Assembly (NCBI RefSeq): GCF_000237925.1
Contig: NC_031496.1
Coordinates: forward strand, 2,714,775 to 2,778,774
Direction of reading: 5' to 3'
Source: Schistosoma mansoni
Taxonomy: Eukaryota > Platyhelminthes > Trematoda > Strigeidida > Schistosomatidae
DNA length: 64,000 nucleotides
Under the pieces are notes generated by a model. That model was given only the letters and a program-made list of their open reading frames with translations. It did no database searches and was not told the origin of the DNA. Positions 11,501-19,919 of the stretch are shown here, one piece after another (position 1 is the first letter of the stretch; every line of letters starts with the position of its first letter). A program made the position numbers and the translations under genes.

Positions 11501-14500
11501 CAACCACGTCCAGGTCGAAAACCAGCCTGGTTTTCTCTAGTCTGCTCTTCGCGAGCTTTGGTTAGGCGACCTAGTATTATTGAAGCTAATATTTTAGACA
11601 CTATATTAGTCAAACTGATTCCTCTGTGATTGTCACAGGAGGACTTTTGTCCTTTCTTATAGACTGGCACAATCAGTGATTGGGACCAGTCAGATGGAAT
11701 TACGTCCAGTTCCCAGATTCTACCTAAGACCTCAGTCAATCTCACTGCTAGTACTGGACCACCATCCTTAAAAATCTCAGGGGTCAACCTGTCAGGGCCT
11801 GCTGCTCTCCCTCGCTTCAGATTTCCTATAGCTTTTTCAACCTCACAGAGGGTTGGAGGACTTACATCAATTTGCCATTCAGGACGACTGGGGATCGTGG
11901 GTAATTGAAGTGTGGCTGAAGGCCAGTTGAACTGATCCCTAAAGTGTTCTGCCCATCGATCCAATCTCCTGGATTGAGAATGAATAATATGCCCATCTTT
12001 ATCTGAGATGGTTTCACTGATATTCGGGTTCCTAATACCGGTTTCTTTAACGAGTCTGAATAGCTGCCTACTGTTACCTATTGCCGCTGCCTTTTCCATC
12101 TCTCTTGCTTTCGCTACCCACCACTGTTCACGATCATTACGTAGGCTTCTTATAAGCCTGCGCTTAAGTTGACTCCGCTCTTCGTTATGTTCAGAGCCAG
12201 GTGGGATGAGTTTACGAGCATCTATCAGTGCGGTAGATGCTGCCGAGATCCATTGTTTCTCCCTAACGTTATGGTTTACCTTACTAGCGGATATCACTGC
12301 TGTTTCCACAGCTTTTCGGATGTCACTCCACGCTGCTTCGGGGTGGACACAACTTACATGGCTACCTAACTGTTTTTCTAGTTGTTCCTGAAATATATTC
12401 TTAGCTTGCCTATCATTAAGTAGAACCCTTAGAGGCTTCCCTGCAGTGTCTTTCCTACGACCAGTAAGACGCAGACAGATACGTGCTCGCACTAGAGCAT
12501 GATCTGAATCTAAACATGTGCCCCAGAATGAGCGACAGTCTTCTATCGAGCCCCTCCATCGGTGGCTGATAGCGATGTGATCTAATTGGGTCCAACGTTG
12601 TGACGAATTCGGGGGTCGCCATGTCAAAAGATGTTTTTCCTTATGCTTAAAGTTAGTATTTGCAAGAAATAGGCGGTTATCTGAGCATAGCTGCAACAGA
12701 CGGTCGCCATTATCTGTTCTTTTCGCCATGACACCATAAGATCCACCCAGGTGTCTTTCCCTTTCACTTAGTTTACCTACTTGAGCATTAAAGTCACCTG
12801 CTACTATTACTACATCAGAACGCCTAGCTTTTCGGAGAAGGTCAGAAAGTTTCCTGTAGAACTCATCTTTTATATCGTCTGAGCTGCAGTCAGTGGGAGA
12901 GTAGGCAGAGACGACGAAGAGGCAACGACGAGTTTCCCTATCTTTCCGGGTCTTTACTGAACCGTTTAGTCGGACAGCGCATAGACGACTGTCTACTGGG
13001 ATCCAGTCTAAAAGAGCTAGTTCTGCCCTAGGACTTAATGCTATACCTACTCCAGCGAGGCCACGGGAAGCAGCATCAGGGCTTCCAGATATACGAAGCG
13101 TGTATCGAGATGAATCTTTATTTTGATTAGGTGCGGTCAAATGAATGACACTACTCGGATCTTGTATGCGCGTTTCGGAGACGCAGCATACATCGATGGT
13201 GTAAGATTCTAGAGTCCTAGCTAAGGAAGCCTGTTGTCCTATTTGGCACAATGTTCGGACATTAAAAGTTCCTACATGTAGTTTAGAGCGTGGTTTCAGG
13301 AGACCAGGAATAACGTTCTGTGTACTCGAATCGTTTGCCCTAGCGGTGTGAGGTGATAAAAGGATGTGGGAAGGGTTAGTCGTGGAGATAAGAGAGTTAT
13401 TAGGAGGTGTAGAAAGGATTTGAAAGTGACCAACTTGGTCTCGTGTGCAGTTACGGGTATGAGGGCTAGTATCACTTCCCGGCTGCCCACACCGTGGAAG
13501 GGTATTTCTCGAGGGACCTGAAAAAGACGTTGGATTAGTGTTGGTCTTAACGACCTGGGGGCGTGACCGCAGTGCCCAAGGGACAACTGCTTGAGGCCGG
13601 TCACGCACGGCCTTTTTGTGGGGGATTTTTGACGTGTTAGCTCCGTTCTTCAAAAGTCCTTACCGCCGGAGACGGAAATCCGTGGGATAAGGCGAGGTGT
13701 GCATTTTTAGGGTCGACCTTTTCTAACCCCATCCCTCCTTGTGGGAAGGCAGCACCGCTGTCATGCTGGTTGTCTGAAGGAAACACCTTACTGCTTTCAC
13801 ACCTCTGTACAGTCAGCAGTACGACTTCGCCTTCGGACCTTGGGATTGCTGCTTTTAGTCTCACCGCTCTTCAACCGACCTGTCTGGCATGGTAGGACCT
13901 TGAGGAACGATTGTTCCAGCCAGCATAGCTCGATTGGATCATCACGATAGGCAAGCCCGACCACCACGTCAAGGTAGCAGCAACGGTCGGGTAATCTCCC
14001 ATGTTCATGATGAAGGGTTCGTCACTTGATGTAACTAATCTAAAAGCGTATACTTCACTACTTAAACACAATTCCGACTTCGATATGATCAATGAAACTA
14101 ATTCTATCCTCTTCTTCTCTACCTGCTAACTAGAGTGGAGAGTTCAAGTTTATCAAGAAGCTTTTCTTGGAGTAGATCCTAGAAGAATTCAGTTACATTC
14201 TAGTTTTAATTTAAATTAGATATCCGTAGGTTGTTACTGATCATGAAATCACAGTGAATCAAATCAATACAATGAAAATCCATTGAAAGCCAAATAACCA
14301 ACTATATATTGAATGAATGAATTGATACACTCTCTCTCTCTAAGTTGTAGAGAGGAAATCTTGAACCTAGATTTCTGGCTATTTGACACTTGTCAGCAAT
14401 GTATACCTATAATGTCGAGGAAGATAATGTTTCCCCCTCGATTTCAATCTCTTATCATCGTGGCTTACAGTCAGAAAAGTTATTACTGAGTAACGTGATC

Positions 14501-17500
14501 GACAGAATTCGATCATCACTAAAATTAAAGAATTGACGTACATGTTATTATAGATCAGAGTAGGTTTTGTGGAGAATTTAGTATTTTCATAGTTGGAAAT
14601 CATGGGTCAATTGAAGCTAGACCACCATCGAAAACTTGGAAGCACTGGACGGACGTTTCGTCCTATTAACACCGTTGGATGCCGGCTCAGTGGTCTGTCG
14701 GTTAAGGGTTCCGGCTCGAGACTGGTAGGTCATGGGTTCGAATCTCGCGAGCGCGGGATCGCGGGTGCGCACTGCCGAGGAGTCTCACAACAGGACGAAA
14801 CGACCGTCCGGTGCATCCAGGTTTTCGATGGTGGTCTAGCTTCAATTGACCCATGATTTCAACTATACATGTTATTAGTCACTACGCGAAGATCAGTCCA
14901 TTGTAAGACGGATTTTTCTTCATCATACATTGTATTTGAAGATTTGTCATTCCCAACATCATTGTAAGCCATGAACATAGAAGATTGATACACTGTCTGA
15001 AAGAAACAGATGATAAAACTTTATATGAAACAAAATGAACTCCTATTCATTTGTCTAACATATGACACTTAACTGATTCTGTAAACTAACTAGGCTCGAG
15101 ACCCACATGTGGGATCGTGGATTTTCACTATGGAACAGTCCCATACTAGTACAAAATGGCCGTTCAGTGCTTCCAGGTTTTCAATGGTGATCTAACATAT
15201 ATCGGTTTATGGCTACAATCAAATAAGTAAATCTCAGGCTAATGATGCTTTGACTAGTTATGTAAATTATGTTGTACAGAAATATGCTTTCAACTTTTGG
15301 TTTCAATATCCGTGGTAGCCAGAAAGGAAGTTTAGAACATTGTGGTGCTGATTAGCAAAACCTTTCTGAAATAAAAAAACAAAACTTGTTGTTATCATAA
15401 TGTTGCTATCAGGAACGATTGTATTCACTTTTCAATAATACAGTCCAGTCAACGGTCGACTTATTTGTTGCTAGGACATGACTTGGAGTGAAAGATATCA
15501 AAGTTTAATATTATTTTTTTGATGAACTAAGTTTATTGACCTAAGACTGCGAATCACTTTGCTATGTATTCTGAAAAGACTTATTTTATGACCTTTTTGG
15601 TCATTTGATTAGTCAACGCCAAACATTCTTCGCAATCGCAGATATGAATCCAGTTCAGATGTAGGAGTTCGAATGCAAAGAAATCGGTCATCTATCTCTA
15701 TTCCTCATGATGCACTATGTTGGGTTTCACAAATCTAATTGACACAACACTCGTCAACCAAATAAATTATGATGGTTTGGTTCAGCTAGTGTGGAATTGA
15801 TTAGTGGATCTAACTCTTAATGATTATTCAATGAGTGCTTTATTCCATCCGGACGTTCCATGTACCTATAAAAATTGTTGCTCTGGTTGTTAGAAAGTGC
15901 ATCGACCTCATGACTTCCGAAGGAACTCAGCTTTCATCATGAGGCGTCATAATTATTACTTCAACTCCCAGGGCAGAGTTTAAATGATTTGAATAATTTT
16001 TCCTGGTTAGCGTTTTTTCAGCGAGTTGCTTTTCAACGGGATGGGGTCGCTAACCCCATGCCCAACCCTCCTCCTTCACCCGGGCTTGGGACCGGCAGTA
16101 GCCCCCGAGGGATCTACAGGCGTAGTTGCTTCATTCTATGATAACATCAATTTCAATAATAAGTAGACCATTGAGTTCACATAAAGTAATAATGATTTCT
16201 GTACCTATTTACCATTATATATGGATGAAATATGACTAGACGTTTTTGGGAATCTTCCACAGCTTAACTTTATCAAAAGGAGGTTAAAACATTAGAACAA
16301 GGAATTAGAATTAGAAATTATGATTACAGTTTCTATCGCTAATAAATTTAAAAGATGAAATTCAAATTTCCCTCTCTTAAATCTCATTGGTTCATTCATA
16401 AATTGTAATTTTAACAATAAATCCATAGTTGAAGTTAGACCGCCATGGAAAACCTAAAAGCACTGGACGGCCTTTCCGTTCTGTTATGGAACTCCTCAGC
16501 AGTGCGCATCCACGACGCCACCTCGCGAGATTCGAACCTCGAACCTACCAATATCTTTGTTTATACATTGAATTTTGGTTATCATTGATCTATACTACTC
16601 ATTGTTTAATGACACTGTCATTTGTACTTTCTATGTCATCTCCTTGTGAAAAAGAATTCAATGTATGAACAAAGATAATGGTAGGTCCAGGGTTCGAGTC
16701 TCGCGAGGTGGCATCGTGGATGCGCACTACTAAGGAGTCCCACAATAGAACCAAACGGCCGTCCAGTGCTTCCAAGTTTTCCATGATGGTCTAGCTTCAA
16801 TTGACTCATGACCTCAACTACTGAAATTACTATGATATCCACAAAAACCCCTTCTGATAAAAATCTTTAGTCAACCATTTCTACAATAACGTTTTTTTGG
16901 TTTGTTTTTTGTTTATCCTTTTAGGTTTTTCCATTAATAATGCAACATTTTCTACATTGGTATTACGTTTTTCACGTCGTGATGGTAGTGTACCATTTGA
17001 TAGTTATGTAATATGTTGTGCACGTTTACAAATCTTATTTGAAGTATTTAAAGCAACACCTAAAAATGATCAATTACAAGCATTATTTACTGAAAGTGAA
17101 GTAAGTAGTATTGTTCAATTTAAAAAATTGTCATTTAATGTTGAATAGATACATCAAAAGATGGATGTTGATGAAGAGCTTTAACCTAGATATTCACTGT
17201 TATTCATACGATCTTTTAGATTACGTCATAGTTCAGTAGATCTATTTGATGATAACAAGAACAATAGATATGATAGAATAAGATGTAATCATGTATTACA
17301 TGATTCATTTAGTATTGTTTGTTTGAATCTTTCCATTGATGTTTAGGACTACAGTTGATCCGTCTCTTATCGGTCATATGTACATACTATGTGTATTGTC
17401 TTGATATAACCTTAATTAACAAATCTCAGAGTGAACATCAACAAATCTGAGATGTAGGTACATCAAGTCAATGAGTCACAAATAGGACAAACTGGATTCC

Positions 17501-18884
17501 ACTGATAACCACTATCTATCTTTGCTTATACATTATTACATGGTTTCTTTTGAACTTGACCTCTAAACTAATGAACTGATGATGGTATCACACTTATAAA
17601 ATGTCAAAACATATGTTTTCACGAATCATTTAAATTACCAAACACATATGAAAAATTTTTCTTCAAAAAAATTAGACAGAAATATAAATATAATGTATAT
17701 TGTAAATGAGGAAATATTATTAAGGTATTTTCAACAAAGAATATCAGGAAAGAAACGTAAATAAGTCGAGATCTATATGTTGATAATAGGCAGGTTTTAG
17801 TAGGATTTGTATCATAATGAAATGTATAAATACATTCTGTTACAATTAAGAGACTAAGTTTAACGATAACAATTTTGAAAATTAAAACCATTTACTGAAA
17901 TTTCAACTGGTAGATCATATTAGTTTGTTTATATTTACAATAGAAGTTAAAATTAGAATTAAATTGTTCCAACAGTTAGACTAACAATAATTAAGAGAGA
18001 TTTTTAGTGTATCATTACTATATAAGAAGTTTATGTAGAACATTGAATTATAATATAGTCCACATGATGGATTAATTTTAGTTCTATTCCAAGAGGGATC
18101 GTTGATAAGTACTTCTTGAGAAATCTTATATAATAATGACAAAAACAAATATATAATGCTTCTTCACTTTCAGTGATTCTTTAACTAAGATTATTACAAT
18201 ATCAGAAGGGGTTTTCGTGAATATTATAGTAATTTTAATAGTTGAAATCATTAGTCAATTGAAGCTAGACCACAATGGAAAACCTAAAAGCATTGAATAG
18301 TCGTCTCGTCCTATTATGGGACTCTTCTGTGACAGTGAGCATCCACGATCCCGCATCAAAATGATTCAAACCTATAACCTATCGATCTCGCGTGCGAACG
18401 CTTAACCTCTAGAACCACTGAGCTGGTCGGCATCCAGTGGTGTTAATGTCTAACTTCAACCAATCCATGGAATTGAGCGACACATCCACCATTGTGTTTA
18501 GTGAATTGATATCTCACAACAGACGTGGTTGAACTGCACTGGTTTCTGCTTGTCACTAGAACTCCAGGAAATATCTCTTGGAACCAGTTACTAGTGAGCA
18601 TATGTTGATTAATATCGGAAGGGGATTTTATCGATATTATAGAAATTTCAATAGTTCAATTCATGAGTCAATTGAAGTTAGACTAACATGGAAAACGTGG
18701 AAGCACTGGATGACCGTTTAATCCTATTGTCGGACTCCTCAGCAGTACACATGAATTGTGTCCGCTTTAGATATCATTATTAATTTCTTTTATATTAACT
18801 TATTAGTTACCAAGTGAATTTTATTCTTATTTGTTTTATTTTCTTTAAAAAAAATAGTTTGTAAACAGTGCACTCTATATGTAA
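5519..18884 (+). CDS. Calpain catalytic subunit, C-terminal penta-EF-hand exons (partial)
   Basis: Calpains are cytosolic calcium-dependent cysteine proteases; this is the carboxyl-terminal EF-hand (PEF) domain. Exons: 5519-5577 (DGFSLESCRSMIAMMD), tentative 5624-5657, 6671-6708 (EFRKLWDLLRVWK), 9213-9291 (AFKQFDTDKSGSMNSIELRN, a good EF loop), 16925-17100 (GFSINNATFSTLVLRFSRR onward) and 18858-18884 (FVNSALYM then TAA). All have AG/GT borders and compatible phases. Exon sizes 79 and 27 equal those I recall for vertebrate calpains; 176 equals the vertebrate 117+59 pair fused; 38 is the 3' part of the vertebrate 69-nt exon, split here. The tentative 34-nt exon supplies a degenerate EF loop and the right phases but has a weak acceptor. 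The protease core and earlier exons must lie left of 5519 and were not found. Introns contain RTE, SINE-like and hammerhead repeats, mainly antisense. Confidence 0.85.
5838..6362 (+). mobile_element. SINE-like repeat, about 525 bp (family D)
   Basis: Full-length-looking copy of the family found at 56330-56852, 7733-8190, 54577-54985 and 54986-55235. It starts CAGCCCCCAAATG and ends in CAAATAAATAATAAATAA, a retroposition-type A-rich tail. No open reading frame is conserved between copies and no tRNA-like promoter is seen, so it may be a non-tRNA SINE or the 3' tail of an unidentified LINE. It lies in a calpain intron. No clear target-site duplication at this copy. Confidence 0.7.
7135..7206 (-). 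mobile_element. 72-bp extreme 5'-truncated SR2 insertion
   Basis: Reverse complement of the last about 70 bp of SR2 (the segment seen at 3200-3270: tail of the GWRMLVGGLCSIGSNRRK-type C-terminus plus the TAAG repeat). It is flanked by TTATCAGAC at 7126-7134 and 7207-7215, a perfect 9-bp target-site duplication. This shows target-primed reverse transcription that stopped very early. It sits in calpain intron sequence. Confidence 0.8.
7310..7490 (-). repeat. Hammerhead-bearing tRNA-like repeat (family B)
   Basis: Read on -: a B-box-like GGGTTCAAATC region, then CTGAGGA, stem II and GAAACGGCC, then the tail CATGTTGGTCTAACTTCAAT. The cleavage triplet is GCC rather than NUH and three bases are inserted before CTGAGGA, so this ribozyme copy is probably inactive. 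Confidence 0.65.
7733..8190 (+). mobile_element. SINE-like repeat, diverged copy (family D)
   Basis: Aligns with 5838-6362 and 56330-56852 across most of its length: CTCTGGTACAGCCAAG at the start, TTGGAAAACCCTGATTCCAAA in the middle, AAGAAAACCACCTGCTT near the end. It is older than the other copies judging by substitutions. The tail decays into AATATAAGTAAATA. Confidence 0.65.
8755..9115 (+). repeat. Family B repeat, longer unit
   Basis: Contains the outer arm (ATTTCCTGGAGTTCTAGTG), the inner tRNA-like part with B-box GGGTTCGAATCC at about 8973, and the hammerhead region and tail ending TTGACTCATGATTTCAACTA. The core reads AGAGGA instead of CTGAGGA, so the ribozyme is broken here. It lies about 100 bp upstream of calpain exon 9213-9291. 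Confidence 0.65.
9490..9885 (+). repeat. Composite family A repeat with hammerheads on both strands
   Basis: A reverse-complement hammerhead segment (about 9500-9575) abuts a + tRNA-like head (9580-9655; A-box GGCCGAGTGG, B-box GGGTTCGAGTCC) and a + hammerhead segment (about 9677-9727; CTGACGA, GTCCCAAATAGGAC, GAAACGCGCGTC). Sequence from 9760 to 9885 is the family's outer part, also seen at 21830-21940 and 22150-22280. The two hammerhead halves form an inverted repeat able to base-pair. Confidence 0.7.
10276..13653 (-). CDS. RTE-type endonuclease/reverse transcriptase, intact
   Basis: Product of 1125 residues that nicks the target and copies the element's RNA. An APE-like endonuclease spans about 125-395: FNVRT at 130-134, catalytic-type SETRIQ (E160), GDFNAQV at 286-292, TQLDHIAISH at 355-364, and SDH ending at H385. 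A linker of basic residues runs to about 600. Reverse transcriptase spans about 610-870: RAAGPDRLTPEIF, then FLDLKAAFDSV (D745), VRQGCPLSPFLF at 802-813, and the catalytic YADD at 846-849. The C-terminal region carries FTYLGSLIS and WLGHVLRMPDHRLPRRA, typical of schistosome RTE proteins. No RNase H or zinc knuckle is seen. The first 125 residues are low-complexity and might be leader rather than protein; the next in-frame Met choices do not change the domains. The family is RTE-like but distinct from the SR2 copies elsewhere in the window. Confidence 0.96.
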   Translation of the reverse strand: MKNGANTSKIPHKKAVRDRPQAVVPWALRSRPQVVKTNTNPTSFSGPSRNTLPRCGQPGSDTSPHTRNCTRDQVGHFQILSTPPNNSLISTTNPSHILLSPHTARANDSSTQNVIPGLLKPRSKLHVGTFNVRTLCQIGQQASLARTLESYTIDVCCVSETRIQDPSSVIHLTAPNQNKDSSRYTLRISGSPDAASRGLAGVGIALSPRAELALLDWIPVDSRLCAVRLNGSVKTRKDRETRRCLFVVSAYSPTDCSSDDIKDEFYRKLSDLLRKARRSDVVIVAGDFNAQVGKLSERERHLGGSYGVMAKRTDNGDRLLQLCSDNRLFLANTNFKHKEKHLLTWRPPNSSQRWTQLDHIAISHRWRGSIEDCRSFWGTCLDSDHALVRARICLRLTGRRKDTAGKPLRVLLNDRQAKNIFQEQLEKQLGSHVSCVHPEAAWSDIRKAVETAVISASKVNHNVREKQWISAASTALIDARKLIPPGSEHNEERSQLKRRLIRSLRNDREQWWVAKAREMEKAAAIGNSRQLFRLVKETGIRNPNISETISDKDGHIIHSQSRRLDRWAEHFRDQFNWPSATLQLPTIPSRPEWQIDVSPPTLCEVEKAIGNLKRGRAAGPDRLTPEIFKDGGPVLAVRLTEVLGRIWELDVIPSDWSQSLIVPVYKKGQKSSCDNHRGISLTNIVSKILASIILGRLTKAREEQTRENQAGFRPGRGCIDQIFTLRQVLEHRHTFRRPTIVVFLDLKAAFDSVDREVLWQCLSLKGVPKKYINLIKALYSNTTGRVRAYGELSSELVTSSGVRQGCPLSPFLFNFVVDMLLEITLSSSQSPGVELLPGGSLVDLEYADDIVLLGEDADNMQSLLTTISNYAGMFGMRFSPSKCKMLLQDWVAATPELMIGSEVVERVDHFTYLGSLISPCGLVCDEISARIQKARLAFANLRHLWRRRDIRLATKGRVYCAAVRSVLLYGSETWPIRVEDIRRLLVFDHRCLRSIARISWDHWVSNAVVGKRVLGRDGKSINEVVKLHQLRWLGHVLRMPDHRLPRRAMFHGVGVGWKKARGGQTKTWHKSMKSLTSGLGHVGRCRLPGWDSRDDSNLWLETLNDMAQNRLQWRRCIHSLCSTKF
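13845..13991 (-). ncRNA. HDV-like self-cleaving ribozyme at the RTE 5' end
   Basis: Read on - from 13991, the leader fits the HDV nested double pseudoknot. P1: CCCGACC (13991-13985) with GGTCGGG (13962-13956), 7 perfect pairs. P2: GTTGCTGCT (13984-13976) with AGCAGCAAT (13853-13845), 8 Watson-Crick pairs plus one G-U. P3: ACC (13975-13973) with GGT (13965-13963), closing a 7-nt L3 TTGACGT. A long P4 region lies between, with a hairpin GGAACAATCGTTCC. J4/2 reads GACTAA just before P2, placing the catalytic-C candidate at 13858. The first ribozyme base is the first base inside the target-site duplication, as expected if cleavage creates the element's 5' end. HDV-like ribozymes are established at 5' ends of R2 and some RTE elements. 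Activity here is inferred. Confidence 0.78.
14585..14865 (+). repeat. Family B repeat, inverted composite
   Basis: A reverse-complement tail (AGCTAGACCACCATCGAAAA at about 14617) runs into a + unit with ATGCCGGCTCAGTGG, B-box GGGTTCGAATC (about 14734) and the hammerhead region. The core reads CCGAGGA, so it lacks the conserved U and is probably inactive. Ends are complementary and could form a long stem. Confidence 0.65.
15090..15205 (+). repeat. Family B repeat fragment
   Basis: Decayed piece with AAATGGCCGTTCAGTGCTTC (about 15154) and TCAATGGTGATCTAAC. No functional hammerhead core is left. Confidence 0.5.
15990..16125 (+). repeat. Structured SR2 leader-like segment, solitary copy
   Basis: About 80 percent similar by eye to 4273-4415, where it is joined to SR2 reverse-transcriptase sequence. 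Contains GGTTAGCG paired with CGCTAACC, a GTTG/CAAC hairpin, and GGGATGGGG opposite CCCCATGCCC, so mutually exclusive stems are possible. Here it stands alone without coding sequence, either as a solitary leader or as its own small element. Confidence 0.6.
16425..16840. repeat. Two family B copies in opposite orientation
   Basis: A reverse copy (16425-16560) and a + copy (16650-16840) flank about 90 bp of unrelated sequence, just upstream of calpain exon 16925-17100. The + copy has B-box-like GGGTTCGAGTCTC and CTAAGGA in place of CTGAGGA. Both hammerheads look broken. Confidence 0.6.
17300..17535 (+). repeat. Decayed family A repeat
   Basis: Outer part near 17300-17430 and a degenerate hammerhead segment at about 17455-17530: core TCAATGAGTCACAAATAGG followed by an ACAAACTGG stretch. 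Conserved core positions are lost, so this copy cannot cleave. Confidence 0.55.
18190..18760 (-). repeat. Family B repeat, head-to-tail partial dimer
   Basis: One whole unit (18190-18610) is followed directly by the start of a second in the same orientation: the end TGAGCATATGTTGATTAATA runs into TCGGAAGGGG, the unit's beginning (compare TCAGAAGGGG at 18202). The second unit stops near 18760. The hammerhead region of the second copy has TAAA for GAAA. The same junction occurs at 63165-63200. Calpain's last exon lies about 100 bp downstream. Confidence 0.7.
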
Positions 18885-19077
18885 TCAACTAATATAGATA
18901 GACAGATTCAACTATTTCTTTGGAAATTCATATATTACCATTACTATTATTAATATGTCATATCATTTATCTGACTATTTCAACTTTTCTTTTCCTTTTT
19001 GGAATATAATTGAATATTTATTATTATGATTACATAATATATTATATTATCTAGTTGATATATCTTTACTATTTGGT

Positions 19078-19410
19078 TTACTCTTGTCCTTCATCTTCCG
19101 CTTCTTTCAATTTTTCTTCTTCCGCTTCTTCTTCTTGTTGTTCTTCTTCCGCTTCTTCTTCTTTTTGTTCTTCTTCCGATTCTTCCTCTTGTTGTTCTTC
19201 TTCCGCTTCTTCTTCTTGTTGTTCTTCTTCCGATTCTTCTTCTTGTTGTTCTTCTTCCGCTTCTTCTTCTTCTTCTTCTTCTTCCGCTTCTTCTTCTTCT
19301 TCCGCTTCTTCTTCTTGTTGTTCTTCTTCCGCTTCTTCTTCTTGTTGTTCTTCTTCCGCTTCTTCTTCTTCTTCCGCTTCTTCTTCCTCCACCTCTTCTT
19401 CTTCTTGCAA
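19078..19410. repeat. TTC/TTG/CCGC minisatellite (Glu/Gln/Ala-rich on -)
   Basis: A 330-bp imperfect tandem repeat of TTCTTC with interspersed TTGTTG and TTCCGC. On - it reads as 110 codons of EEEAEEEQQ-like repeats, and + is open as well. There are no splice borders in frame and no non-repetitive flanking coding sequence, so it is called a repeat rather than a gene. It lies about 190 bp after the calpain stop codon. Confidence 0.75.
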
Positions 19411-19919
19411 CTATTTTGGCTTTACCATAGCAACTAAACAGTCAATTTATTCTATTTTCTGTTTACATATCTCTCTTTAAATATTGAATATAATATAACA
19501 ATTTCTATTCATTTTGCAATATTCAATGAATGTTATCAGAGTAAACTATCATTATATTTATTATTCTTATTATGCATGGATACTTTGAAAGGTCTATTCT
19601 ATACCGAATTAAGATTACTGTTGTTGTTGTTACTTTGACAATGAATCATTTAACAAAACTGAATAACAATAACTATAAAGGGTTTTTGTTTTATTTTTTG
19701 ATTGAACTTTTCATGAATGGATGATTGAATAAGCTTTAGATTGTTGCTATACCGCATATTCCTATTAGACTACTTGTGAATGATCAAATCCGCAATGTCG
19801 CAAGAGAGAACACAAAAGATTAGATTAGTAAGTAGGAGTGTTATTCCCAATATAGTGTTAATTATGGTACAAAACTGTCAGATATTTATAATTTTTAGTA
19901 AAAATGAAATGGAGGACAA

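Larger units (their letters stand above)
10042..13991 (-). mobile_element. Full-length RTE-clade LINE with 13-bp target-site duplication
   Basis: A 3950-bp element on -, bounded by perfect copies of TAATCTCCCATGT at 10029-10041 and 13992-14004. Parts, 5' to 3': HDV-like ribozyme leader (13991-13845), 5' UTR to 13654, one long open reading frame (13653-10276), and a 3' UTR ending in a (TGAC)n tandem tail at 10042-10060. A full-length copy with an identical duplication and an intact frame implies recent insertion into the calpain intron, antisense to that gene. Diverged 3' pieces of the same family lie at 53692-54240, 55870-57470, 58010-58470 and 59873-60245. Confidence 0.95.

Noticed and set aside
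12169-12391. Small + strand coding regions inside the RTE element
   Set aside because: They are shadows of the long - strand reverse-transcriptase frame.
15990-16125. HDV-like ribozyme in the SR2 leader
   Set aside because: A 5' stem and a P3-like hairpin exist, but about ten unpaired bases separate P3 from the P1 return strand and no P2/J4-2 partner was found.
17101-17148. Direct read-through of the calpain exon to a TAG at 17146
   Set aside because: A perfect GTAAGT donor stands exactly where the last calpain intron begins in other animals, and a phase-matched 27-nt terminal exon exists at 18858.
19055-19480. Ser/Cys-rich protein on + across the minisatellite
   Set aside because: It is the frame of a TTC/TTG simple repeat, with no splice or start context. 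Any frame without stops would look open.
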